The position numbers were made by a program, and so were the translations under genes. The notes beneath the pieces are model-generated. The model made no database searches. It was not told where the DNA came from and was given only the letters and a program-made list of their open reading frames with translations. Shown here in pieces: positions 17,394 through 26,063 of a DNA stretch of 64,000 nt; position 1 is the first letter of the stretch; every line of letters starts with the position of its first letter. Where the stretch lies: NCBI RefSeq assembly GCF_000423005.1, contig NZ_AUHD01000012.1:60699-124698 (forward strand), in the 5' to 3' direction. This stretch comes from Gelidibacter mesophilus DSM 14095 (GTDB lineage: Bacteria > Bacteroidota > Bacteroidia > Flavobacteriales > Flavobacteriaceae).

Positions 17394-18368
17394 TTAATTG
17401 CCCATTATGGGCTTTCCTTGATATTTTGTTTTAGGAAGTCTTAAAATGAGTTTGTAATTATCGGTTATCGTAACCTTTACGTTTTTATGGTTACGTTGGA
17501 ATATTTTCTTGAAACCGCTTACTTGCGGAACACCAGTAATATTAATGTCGTCCACCATATCGCCAACAATTTCATTGGTAACTTCTGCTCTAAAACTGTT
17601 TTCAACATAAATGCCTTCGCTACCATCCTGAAAATCATAGGCTTTCAATTTTACTGGTTGATGATTGATATTCTCAATGTCTATGATGGTGCGATTGGGT
17701 TTAAAATTGACAAATCCATAAATAGGCGTATTCTTGGAATAGCGTTGTCCATAAATGGTAGCATCTTTTATCAACCGCATTTGTAAGCGATAATTGGTTT
17801 TAACTGTTTGTGTGCCATCTACTCGTACATAAATGAAATCATCGGTATTTTTTGAATTCAAATCCTCATTTTCAATAGGATGCGAAGCAAAAAAGAGTTG
17901 ATGCTCCAAAGCACGTTCTTTGGCTTCCACGTTCGTTTCTTGCTCTTCAATAGCATCCGTTGTGTCTTTTTCCTTCTTAACAGGTGGTTTTGGTGGATAG
18001 TATCTTGGATTAATATTTTCAAACGTTCTATCTGAATATCGAATCTGCCCTTGTTGGTAAATGCTATCTACCATCTGCATTTTTTTCTTGTCCAATAAAT
18101 CAGGGTCATATACGCCTGTGGAATCCAACAGCCGTTCATCATAAATGCTGGGTGCGTTGGTTTCCCTAACTTCCTTTAAGTCGTTTAGGGCATCCAATTT
18201 GGAATCGTATTCCTTTTGGTCGTCTTCCAGTTCCGGTACAGGAATCTGGTTGTTCTCAATGGTCGGTTCTTCGTCCTCGCCCAATATAAGCATTGCATAG
18301 CCACCTATAAAAAGCAGGATGCATACCAACACGATGGCAAAGACTATTTTATTTTTTTCTACTTTCAT
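17394..18368 (-). CDS. traM: Conjugative transposon protein TraM
   Basis: This 324-residue VirB10-like channel protein has one N-terminal membrane helix (residues 7-29). A Pro/Glu/Asp-rich linker (EDEEPTIENNQIPVPELEDD) follows, and then a periplasmic domain with YDERLLDSTGVYDPDLLDK and a C-terminal VirB10-type barrel (IYGFVNFKPNRTIIDIENI). Its start overlaps the end of traK by 20 bases, showing tight operon packing. Confidence 0.92.
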   Translation of the reverse strand: MKVEKNKIVFAIVLVCILLFIGGYAMLILGEDEEPTIENNQIPVPELEDDQKEYDSKLDALNDLKEVRETNAPSIYDERLLDSTGVYDPDLLDKKKMQMVDSIYQQGQIRYSDRTFENINPRYYPPKPPVKKEKDTTDAIEEQETNVEAKERALEHQLFFASHPIENEDLNSKNTDDFIYVRVDGTQTVKTNYRLQMRLIKDATIYGQRYSKNTPIYGFVNFKPNRTIIDIENINHQPVKLKAYDFQDGSEGIYVENSFRAEVTNEIVGDMVDDINITGVPQVSGFKKIFQRNHKNVKVTITDNYKLILRLPKTKYQGKPIMGN

Positions 18369-18975
18369 AATTTTCTAATTTTCGTAATGTGCTTTCAAAA
18401 AAGTTGGTAATTAGCAGTCCGTGGGTATTGTTTGAAAAGTTTCTATCTACGTGAATCAAATTTCCAATAGTGGTCAACTCATAAGTATCTGTGATAGTAC
18501 CTCTATTGATTTCAAAAATGGTTTTCGTTTCAAACTTGTAGGGTTCGTTTTGAATATCAACTTTGGATTCGATATTCAATACTTTTTGAACCAACGAGTA
18601 TTGCAACAAACGGTTATAAACTCCATCGGCTTTTTTCTGTCGGTACAGAGCATCTACAGAACTATTACCCAACCAAAGGGCTTTCTCCAAGTTCTTTTCG
18701 TAATTGCTGGCATCAATGTTATAGAAATAAGTGTGAAACAACTCCAATTGTGCCAAGACTTCTACTTTTAAATTTTCTTGTTGAGATACCAGTTTCAAGG
18801 GAATAACACTTCCGTCCGAATTGACTACAAAAGCATTATTAACTGTTTCTTTATGCAGCTTTATGACCATCAAAACGGAAATGACGCACGTGAGCACAGC
18901 TCCAATAACGACGGTCAATACTATAAAGCGATTGAGCTTTAAGATGTTGTAAATATTCTTATATGGTGTTTTCAT
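18349..18975 (-). CDS. traK: Conjugative transposon protein TraK
   Basis: This 208-residue protein has a single N-terminal membrane helix (residues 16-38), then a periplasmic domain with ELFHTYFYNIDASNYEKN typical of TraK, a VirB8-like scaffold component. The end shows DRNFSNNTHGLLITNFFES. It sits between traJ and traM; no traL frame fits between traK and traM. Confidence 0.92.
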   Translation of the reverse strand: MKTPYKNIYNILKLNRFIVLTVVIGAVLTCVISVLMVIKLHKETVNNAFVVNSDGSVIPLKLVSQQENLKVEVLAQLELFHTYFYNIDASNYEKNLEKALWLGNSSVDALYRQKKADGVYNRLLQYSLVQKVLNIESKVDIQNEPYKFETKTIFEINRGTITDTYELTTIGNLIHVDRNFSNNTHGLLITNFFESTLRKLENYESRKK

Positions 18976-18996
18976 CTGTAAATTATTATTGCTTTA

Positions 18997-19836
18997 TCAG
19001 CCTGTAAAGAGTTTAAAAGTGAACGAGGTCGCTCGTTTATATAATTTGAATTTCAGCAATACAATAAATCCGATAGACCCTAACTGTAAAAGCGGTGCGA
19101 AAAAATTACTCCCCCAATCCGTACCAAATAAGTCGCTCCAGAAATTTGTATTGATTTCGGTATAAAGATTATTCACGAAAACATTGACCAGAAAGAAGGC
19201 AGGAACTAACATATATACGCCAGCGTAAAGCTTAAAAAAGTTGTATGCCAACGACCTGAACTTTTCAAAAACCGCCAAGCTGATGACCAAAGGGAAAAAG
19301 GCTTGCATTATGCCCAGCAAAAAGAATCGTTCTGCAAGGAATAAGGGGTAAATAAACAAATCCAATAGCCAGAGAAATATTCCGGCAATAAAGGATAGTA
19401 TTTTTAAGCCGTATAAAGGTGTTACTAATGCTTCATAAAGCATTGCCATTGCTTTTTTGGTGGCATCCCAAGCACTTACATCCTGTTCGATGTCAATATC
19501 TTGCATCTGTAAAGGAAGAAGTGCGGGTGCCGTGTCCCGATATTGGTTTTCAATGGCCACCAAAATGGTGTCGAAAACACTTAATACCTGTGTGGAAAAA
19601 ATGACTAAAATCACTATTGCAAAGTTTTTGGCCAGTTCCGCAGGGGTCAATCCCCACGTATAACCCTCATTATTGGCTACACCTTCATTGTACTTTTTTA
19701 GGATGTTGATGAGAAAAAACAAGAGGGCGAGTGTCTTCATTCCTACAATAGTGTATTGTGAGAAATCACTATTTTTTATCGTTTGAAAAATAGTGTCCAC
19801 AAACTCTAACCCTATGCCTAAAAAAATACCTGACAT
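18997..19836 (-). CDS. traJ: Conjugative transposon protein TraJ (VirB6-like)
   Basis: This 279-residue polytopic inner-membrane protein has about six hydrophobic segments (for example FAIVILVIFSTQVLSV and FFLLGIMQAFFPLVISLAVF). TraJ is the VirB6-like core of the secretion channel. It starts at the base where the traI stop codon begins, so the two genes are translationally linked. It is somewhat shorter than the CTnDOT protein. Confidence 0.88.
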   Translation of the reverse strand: MSGIFLGIGLEFVDTIFQTIKNSDFSQYTIVGMKTLALLFFLINILKKYNEGVANNEGYTWGLTPAELAKNFAIVILVIFSTQVLSVFDTILVAIENQYRDTAPALLPLQMQDIDIEQDVSAWDATKKAMAMLYEALVTPLYGLKILSFIAGIFLWLLDLFIYPLFLAERFFLLGIMQAFFPLVISLAVFEKFRSLAYNFFKLYAGVYMLVPAFFLVNVFVNNLYTEINTNFWSDLFGTDWGSNFFAPLLQLGSIGFIVLLKFKLYKRATSFTFKLFTG

Positions 19837-20417
19837 TAGTAATCGGTTTCTCGGTTATTGATTTTGTACTGCATTTCTCGAAATTGAATAATCTCTCGAT
19901 AGCGTCTGGTTTTTGCCTCAATTTCCGCTACCATTTCCTTGGATTCCAGTTGTTTTTCTTTAAGGACTTCGGCACGTTCGGCATCGGTCATTTTCAGATT
20001 GTCGCTGGACAATATTTGGTCGATATATTCCATACCAGCCATAGAGTTCTGAAGGATGGCATCAAAGGAATCTGAAATGCGTGTAACTTCATTTGGTTTA
20101 ATAAAAGGGGAATTGAGGATTTCCCTCAAATCATCCTGTACAACATCAAACAATCGTTGGTTGTTTCTTGCCAGTTCCCTGACTGCTTGAAGTTGTTTGA
20201 TGACATTGTTTACCTTATCGATATTCTCTTTTTGGGTTTTAAGGAATTTTACCGTCTTCATTAAATTGGCGGTTTGTTTACCTGATTCCAATAATGATTT
20301 TACAAAAGAGATAAAGTTTGTGTTGTCATACACAGGCATCCCCTGGGCCGAAGCCTTACTTCCAATTAGCACTACAAATAGTGCGGATAACATTAGATTT
20401 CTGATAGTGTGTCTCAT
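19836..20417 (-). CDS. traI: Conjugative transposon protein TraI (DUF4141)
   Basis: This 193-residue secreted protein has a signal peptide ending GSKASA and is followed by a mostly helical coiled-coil body (FVKSLLESGKQTANLMKTVK, AERAEVLKEKQLESKEMVAE). It matches the DUF4141/TrbJ-like TraI of Bacteroidetes ICEs, thought to be a VirB5-like minor pilus component. It overlaps traJ by one base. Confidence 0.87.
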   Translation of the reverse strand: MRHTIRNLMLSALFVVLIGSKASAQGMPVYDNTNFISFVKSLLESGKQTANLMKTVKFLKTQKENIDKVNNVIKQLQAVRELARNNQRLFDVVQDDLREILNSPFIKPNEVTRISDSFDAILQNSMAGMEYIDQILSSDNLKMTDAERAEVLKEKQLESKEMVAEIEAKTRRYREIIQFREMQYKINNRETDY

Positions 20418-20428
20418 AATTTTTATTT

Positions 20429-22831
20429 TTAAGAATTAATAAATATTTTAATGGCTTTCTCCATATTTTGGTGTTCTTCAAAATGTTTCATAATGTCTTC
20501 GTTTTCTTTGCCATCCGTGAGGTAAGCAGCAAAGACTTCGGGCGGTACTTCCAATCGGAAAATGTTGCTTTCCTTTCCGATTTTGATGAACATTTCGGTA
20601 TATTTTCGTGTTCCTGTAAGGTTGTTACGAATGGATTTTAACTGGTTTAAATCGTGACTGGTAAGGTTGAGCCTGTTTTTTAATTCGGCATAGCCTTTTT
20701 CATTACGAAGGCTGTAAATTACTTGGGTGTTTTCAAGAATACTCGCCGATGTGGAATTGTTGGGCAATTGGTTAATGGATTGCAGTATAATCCCAATCGC
20801 TCCATTTTGTTTTCTAATGGCTTGATAATAGAATTCTACACTTTCGAGTACATTTCCAAATTTGAGCTGTTTGGCAAACTCGTCGAATAGGATGATTCCC
20901 CTCTCGGCTTTATTTCTCCAAATGGTTCTTTGAATGGCAGATTTAATCAGCTTCAACATTACGGAAAGGATTTCCTTATTGTCCTTTACTTCATCAAGTT
21001 CAAAAACAATCAGTCTTTTATCCTCAATTTTATAGGTCTGGTCTTCACTTACATTGAACAGGAAGCTGTACAAGCCATCATCCACATATTCAGAGAGAAT
21101 GTGCAGAAAATCGTAGATGTTGAAATGTTGCTCTTGAATATGTAGTTCTTCTAAAAAGGTGTCTTTTTTTGTATCAACGAACTGGTATAAATTTTCCAAA
21201 GAATGTGTACCACCCACATTTTGTAGATAGTAGTACCGAAGTACTTTTTTGACCGCCACTTCTTCAGCTTTAGTCGTTGCTTTGCCCGAAGCCAAGAGCT
21301 CTAAAAGGAAGATTGCCAAATCTTCCAATCGCTCTGGTGTCAAATCATTGACATCAGAGATATAGAATGGATTGATACCCAAATTTTTTCCCTGTTCATA
21401 GCGAAGGATGATATGGTCGTCTGGATAGAGCTTGGCAAATTTTGAATATGAACCACCTAAATCAATAATGACCAATCGAACATTTTGTTCAAAATATTGG
21501 CGTAGAATATTGTTTGCCAAAAAAGATTTTCCCTCTCCAGTAGGTGCGAAAATGGCAAAGTTCCTTGCCTTGATGCGTTTCTTCTTTTCATCCCAGACAT
21601 CTTTAAGTACAGGAATGTTATGTTGTCTGTCATTAAAGATGACACCTGTGGCATCTGACTGATAGTTGGTATTGTTAATGTACAGGCAAAGAGCGTGTTT
21701 TAAATCGGTTACGTATAAATCCTCATTAGAAAAATTGGAAGTAAAACAGCAATATGAGTTTAAGAAATATTGCTTGCGTTCTTCGCCTTTTGGATAATAA
21801 GGCACTATATCCAATTCTTTGAATTCGGTTTTTATTTTGGAAGCAATTCTTTCTAATTGTGCTTCATCTTTATCCCAGAATATAATATTTAGATGACCCC
21901 TAATAATTCTTGAACTATCGTCCTCATTGATTTTGGTAACAATGTCTTCAATCTTCTTTAAGATGACTTTGTTCTGTGTTCCAAAATTGGAACTCTTTTT
22001 GAGTTCTTCAATTTTCTTGTCCAACAGCTTTCGCCATTTGTGCTTATCATCCAAATAAATGATTTGGTTGACAATATGATTTTCATTGAGATTCAACCCT
22101 AATCCGTCAATAAATCCTTGGTGGAATACAAAGTCGTCCGAAGTAAATTTATCATTGGTCTTGCTACTCTGAACCACATCGCCATAACACAATTCGCTAT
22201 TGATGGCCAGCACATCAAAATGATGGTCGCCAATTTCAATATTCGCTTTTTTCAATAGAATGTCGGTATCAAATCCTTCGTTGAATCCATTAAAATAAGC
22301 ATTGGTCAATGACAAGACTTTATCGATACCCAAAGGTATCAATGACACTTTCCGGCTGTTATTTACAAAGGAAACGGCATCGTTAACAGAAGCAATAAAT
22401 TCCTGAACGTTATGGTCCATTTGCTTATGAATACCCTTTTCGACCTTGCGGAATGGGTTGGTAAACTTCGGTGCGTTCAAAGCTTTGTTGTGCGGAAGTA
22501 TAAAGAATAGGTAAGAAGAATGTTTAATGAATTCCCGACCTTTAAAATAATCGTGTGTGGCACGTTGCAAAAAGCTTTTGTTCGGAAGTTCTTCCGCCAA
22601 ATATTCAGCTTTCTGATAGATGTCCTGTTTGTGGATAACCGTGGCAATAGGCAATGATTTAAACGCTTGAAACCACGAACCGTGAATATCCTCAAAATCT
22701 TTTTCCGCGAGGGAATAGATTTCAGGATTGTCCACTTGATAGCCCAATACCACATTGCCGTTATTAGCGAACACGATATGGTCTTGAATATCCAAAATAG
22801 GATGATATGCCGATAGGTTAATTTTCTTCAT
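20429..22831 (-). CDS. traG: TraG family conjugative transposon ATPase (VirB4-like)
   Basis: This 800-residue cytosolic/membrane-associated ATPase powers pilus and channel assembly. The N-terminal TraG domain is followed by Walker A FAPTGEGKSFLANNI near residue 431 and Walker B GIILFDEF near 650. The RecA-like core ends with LQSINQLPNNSTSASILENT, the conserved VirB4 arginine-finger region. Length is close to CTnDOT TraG. Its start overlaps traF by 14 bases. Confidence 0.95.
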   Translation of the reverse strand: MKKINLSAYHPILDIQDHIVFANNGNVVLGYQVDNPEIYSLAEKDFEDIHGSWFQAFKSLPIATVIHKQDIYQKAEYLAEELPNKSFLQRATHDYFKGREFIKHSSYLFFILPHNKALNAPKFTNPFRKVEKGIHKQMDHNVQEFIASVNDAVSFVNNSRKVSLIPLGIDKVLSLTNAYFNGFNEGFDTDILLKKANIEIGDHHFDVLAINSELCYGDVVQSSKTNDKFTSDDFVFHQGFIDGLGLNLNENHIVNQIIYLDDKHKWRKLLDKKIEELKKSSNFGTQNKVILKKIEDIVTKINEDDSSRIIRGHLNIIFWDKDEAQLERIASKIKTEFKELDIVPYYPKGEERKQYFLNSYCCFTSNFSNEDLYVTDLKHALCLYINNTNYQSDATGVIFNDRQHNIPVLKDVWDEKKKRIKARNFAIFAPTGEGKSFLANNILRQYFEQNVRLVIIDLGGSYSKFAKLYPDDHIILRYEQGKNLGINPFYISDVNDLTPERLEDLAIFLLELLASGKATTKAEEVAVKKVLRYYYLQNVGGTHSLENLYQFVDTKKDTFLEELHIQEQHFNIYDFLHILSEYVDDGLYSFLFNVSEDQTYKIEDKRLIVFELDEVKDNKEILSVMLKLIKSAIQRTIWRNKAERGIILFDEFAKQLKFGNVLESVEFYYQAIRKQNGAIGIILQSINQLPNNSTSASILENTQVIYSLRNEKGYAELKNRLNLTSHDLNQLKSIRNNLTGTRKYTEMFIKIGKESNIFRLEVPPEVFAAYLTDGKENEDIMKHFEEHQNMEKAIKIFINS

Positions 22832-23102
22832 AGTACAGACGACTTCCTTTTTTGTTACTAATTGTTTGTGGGAATACCTTTTTGATGTGCATCAATGCAG
22901 GGTTTTTGGTAATGTGAGTCAATACGATATACAGTGCACCGTTCAATAGAAATACTGAAATGATAACAGTAAAGCTGAACGAAAAGATGATGAACAGCAA
23001 TGAACCGATAACAACGGTCATCATTAAAGCGAACAATGATATGGGCAGACCCATAATCACGGCTCGCTTGCGTATGTTTTTATAGACCTCGAATCGTTTC
23101 AT
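22818..23102 (-). CDS. traF: Conjugative transposon protein TraF (DUF4133)
   Basis: This 94-residue membrane protein has two membrane helices (residues 16-34 and 36-56, IGSLLFIIFSFSFTVIISVF). It is a VirB3-like subunit that partners TraG, in keeping with DUF4133. It begins within the last bases of traE and runs into traG. Confidence 0.9.
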   Translation of the reverse strand: MKRFEVYKNIRKRAVIMGLPISLFALMMTVVIGSLLFIIFSFSFTVIISVFLLNGALYIVLTHITKNPALMHIKKVFPQTISNKKGSRLYYEEN

Positions 23103-23395
23103 TACACTACGATGCTAATGAGGTACGTAAAGATGCCCACGACTGCTCCCGCAATCAATACAAAGACCAGTACGCGGGTAATCCCTTTTTTTAAATCGGC
23201 ATTTTCGCCAAAGAAATGTCCAGCATTAAATAGGAATCCAATTAAAAAGATAACGCCCAAAATAATGGGGAAAATGGTTCGGATAGTATCAGAAACATCG
23301 TTTACGGAATCTTCGATACCTCCAATTTGTGCAAAAGTTGTACTTGAAATAAGTAATGATAAGATGGTTACATAATGTGATTTTTTCATAATCAA
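23102..23395 (-). CDS. traE: Conjugative transposon protein TraE (DUF4134)
   Basis: This 97-residue VirB2-like protein is the likely pilin. It has a signal peptide ending TTFAQ, then two membrane helices (IFPIILGVIFLIGFLF and VLVFVLIAGAVVGIFTYL) separated by a short basic loop. Start may be the ATG at 23389, two codons in. It is the first gene of the tra operon; traA-D homologues are not present upstream. Confidence 0.9.
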   Translation of the reverse strand: MIMKKSHYVTILSLLISSTTFAQIGGIEDSVNDVSDTIRTIFPIILGVIFLIGFLFNAGHFFGENADLKKGITRVLVFVLIAGAVVGIFTYLISIVV

Positions 23396-23555
23396 AGTGA
23401 TTTAGATTTTACGTCAATTTTGATATTTGAAAAATAGTGTATATTGCAATACAAAGAACTGATAATCAGTAAATTGTGAATAAAATAAGTTTTGATGTCA
23501 ATTGTTTTTATTTGATGCGAATTGGTATCAAATTTTATGAAAATTGAAAAGTGCG

Positions 23556-24221
23556 ATGTTGATAACTCTAAAATTTTGGAAGTGGGTAACGCCCAAAAAC
23601 GTCAGTTTTGTGATTTTGATGCTACAATTCTGTGTGATTTTCGGTCAACAAAAAGTCATTATCATCGACCCTGGACACGGTGGAAAAGATACTGGTGCAA
23701 TCGGTACAAATAGTATTCAAGAAAAGGATGTATCGTTAAGTATTGCCAAAGAGATTATAAGGCTAAATGAAACCCTCTTAAATAACGAGTTTGATATGTA
23801 TTCGACCAGATATATGGACACTTTAATTTCTTTATCCGATAGAAGTCGATTAGCTGAAAGCTTAAAGGCTGATGTGTTTGTATCGTTACATTGCAATGCC
23901 TCTAACACATCGGCAAAAGGAATGGACATTTACGTGCATAATACCAACGATGAAGAAGTACTTATAAAGAAATCTATCGGAATGGGATTGTCCATTTTGG
24001 AAGAAAGCACTCTGAAATTGGACTTTAAAAAACGAGCAGTTCGATTCGCAAATTTTCAAGTGCTACGTGAAAATATCGAAATTCGCCCTGCTATACTCAT
24101 CGAAATGGGCTTTATTTCGAGCACCGATGAAGCAGATTATTTTTTAAAGCCCAAAAATATAAGAGCAATGGCATTGGCCATTTTAATGGGATTGTATAAC
24201 TATTTAAATGTTGGGTTATGA
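23556..24221 (+). CDS. N-acetylmuramoyl-L-alanine amidase (Amidase_3)
   Basis: This is a zinc amidase of about 220 residues that cleaves the amide bond between MurNAc and the stem peptide. Zinc ligands lie in IIIDPGHGGKD (His), in the Glu of the NSIQEKDVSLS segment and in SLHCNASN (His); the catalytic Glu is in ILIEMGFIS. A hydrophobic N-terminal stretch (VILMLQFCVIFG) is a probable signal sequence. The start could be TTG 23544 or ATG 23556. It lies divergent to the tra operon and may open the wall for the mating channel. A mini-ORF overlaps its stop. Confidence 0.92.
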   Translation: MLITLKFWKWVTPKNVSFVILMLQFCVIFGQQKVIIIDPGHGGKDTGAIGTNSIQEKDVSLSIAKEIIRLNETLLNNEFDMYSTRYMDTLISLSDRSRLAESLKADVFVSLHCNASNTSAKGMDIYVHNTNDEEVLIKKSIGMGLSILEESTLKLDFKKRAVRFANFQVLRENIEIRPAILIEMGFISSTDEADYFLKPKNIRAMALAILMGLYNYLNVGL

Positions 24222-24313
24222 AGGAAATATTTATGGAAATTGTAAAAAGCATTAGAAAGATTATTATAACTATCTTCAAAGAGATAATTAAAACTAAAAA
24301 TCCTCAATCCTAA
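24218..24313 (+). CDS. 31-residue amphipathic mini-protein coupled to the amidase
   Basis: The ATG overlaps the amidase stop (ATGA), a typical translational coupling. The peptide (MKEIFMEIVKSIRKIII...) has Ile and Phe spaced with Lys and Glu so that a helix would have one greasy and one charged face. Its 3' end overlaps the convergent nuclease-like gene by 20 bases. No family is known to me; it may be chance, but the coupling is notable. Confidence 0.35.
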   Translation: MKEIFMEIVKSIRKIIITIFKEIIKTKNPQS

Positions 24314-26003
24314 ATTTTAGTTTTTTGTCAAAATATAACTTGTCAAAATAATTTTGTAGGGTTGGGTCAGTAAAAACAACATATTCACTTTCACATATTT
24401 CTTTGAAGTTCTTTGGGTCTTTTAGGAACATAGCACATACATCCAATTCATCATTGGTTATTAATCTTCCGTGTAGTAATTCTCTATGCTCCAAAAAGTT
24501 AAAAATCTTTCTGGATGGATTACTGAAACTATTGTAAAGCACTTTCAAAAAAGTTTCTAAATCATCGACATATATTGACCAAGGGTAAGGGTCTTCATTA
24601 TTTTTCCTTTTAAGCATTAATCCTAAATCGGTTTGTATGGAAGCAAATCTTTCTGAAGTAACTACAATGCAAAAAATCTCGTGAATTTCATTCGTGATAA
24701 TTACCTCCGATTTATTTTTCAAGCTAACAATAACCTTTTCATTGTTTAACAATTCCTGTTCAACCTGATAGCATTGGTCATAACCTTTTTGAATACAGTC
24801 GTTAAAGTCAGATTTAATTCTTTGGTATGCTTGTTCCGTAACCCTTCGTGGTTCTCTATATCTTGAAGCCTTACATTCAATGATATAGGCGTTATTATCC
24901 ACAAGGATTAATATATCTTTTTCTTCTGGCTCGTTGTTTATGTAATAGTTGGTGAAAATTTTAATCCTTTTTGATTTTTTGAAGAATTTTTTAAATATAT
25001 CCAAAGTATGGCTTTCCAAAACAACTTTTCCTCTACGGAAATTTACTTGTTCTTTTTCCTTTTTTGTTTGAGTAAGCGTGGTATAAAGTAAATCATATAG
25101 AGCTGAAGGCAATTGTTTTTGATATACGTTTAAATACTGATTATCACTAATTCTTATAATCGGTTTATTTTCTAAAGGATTTTGTTGGGAATAAAATAAA
25201 TTACTATGATTATCTTTAATATCAATTGAAAATAAGCCACAGAAAATATCAATATGTTTTTCTTCAAAAGAGAGGTGAAAATCTTGTTTGGCAAAAAGTA
25301 AACATTGGTGGGGTTTCTCAAAAAAATTCAAAAAACTTTCTTGGGTCTCATTCGAAAGTTCTAACAGCTTATCTGTAAACTCATTCTCTGCTAATAATCC
25401 ATTTGCAGATTGTCGAGCCAGTTTGTCAAAGCCTTTGTCTAAAATAAATGACTTTGAATTTATTGACTTTGCACGATAAATTAATTCAGAATGATTGCAT
25501 AAATTAATTAAGGTTTTTAAATCGATTTCTAATCTTTCCTGTATTTTATCTTGATAAGGTTTAAACATCCTAATAACCTTATTTACCTCTTGTTCTCTAT
25601 AATTTAATATTCCGTTTTGAAAGTAATTTTTGAATGCTAATTCGTGAACAAGTAATTTTTGTCTTTTATCAGAAATCTCATCAAATTCATTTCCCTCATA
25701 ATTTTCTGATAAATAGAAACTAACTATCTCTAAAAGAATGTCAGCAACTTGCTGAAGTACTAAATCATTTTTTTCTGAATAATGAAGTTCTTCCTTGCCT
25801 GCCAATGGTGTAGAGAGTCTTAACATTATCAGATATAAAGAATCTTTTAATTTTGACTTGAATTTTTTTGAAAATCCAATATTGCTTCTTTCTGGATGGT
25901 GTCTAATAAAATCAGCAAAAAAACATACAAAGCTCTCTTTTGTATAACGAGAGATTATTTTTTGAATTTCTAATGATTTTTTCTCTAAATCTATTTTCTT
26001 CAT
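24294..26003 (-). CDS. PD-(D/E)XK nuclease-like protein, third gene of the defence-like cassette
   Basis: This 569-residue protein has no membrane segments. A C-terminal segment shows the PD-(D/E)XK layout: EEKDILILVDN near residue 363, then YIIECKAS near 375, giving D-x(n)-E-x-K, followed by a helix with a Gln (VTEQAYQRIKSDF). This resembles NERD or restriction-type nuclease domains. The N-terminal 300 residues are helical and unrecognised. The gene lies 60 bases after the UvrD-like helicase on the same strand, so it probably belongs to the OLD-UvrD operon. Catalysis is inferred from the motif alone. Confidence 0.65.
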   Translation of the reverse strand: MKKIDLEKKSLEIQKIISRYTKESFVCFFADFIRHHPERSNIGFSKKFKSKLKDSLYLIMLRLSTPLAGKEELHYSEKNDLVLQQVADILLEIVSFYLSENYEGNEFDEISDKRQKLLVHELAFKNYFQNGILNYREQEVNKVIRMFKPYQDKIQERLEIDLKTLINLCNHSELIYRAKSINSKSFILDKGFDKLARQSANGLLAENEFTDKLLELSNETQESFLNFFEKPHQCLLFAKQDFHLSFEEKHIDIFCGLFSIDIKDNHSNLFYSQQNPLENKPIIRISDNQYLNVYQKQLPSALYDLLYTTLTQTKKEKEQVNFRRGKVVLESHTLDIFKKFFKKSKRIKIFTNYYINNEPEEKDILILVDNNAYIIECKASRYREPRRVTEQAYQRIKSDFNDCIQKGYDQCYQVEQELLNNEKVIVSLKNKSEVIITNEIHEIFCIVVTSERFASIQTDLGLMLKRKNNEDPYPWSIYVDDLETFLKVLYNSFSNPSRKIFNFLEHRELLHGRLITNDELDVCAMFLKDPKNFKEICESEYVVFTDPTLQNYFDKLYFDKKLKFRIEDF

Positions 26004-26063
26004 TTTATCCTAAAAACACTATCCTTAATTTTTCAAATCGTTACAAATGGATTACAACATTTT

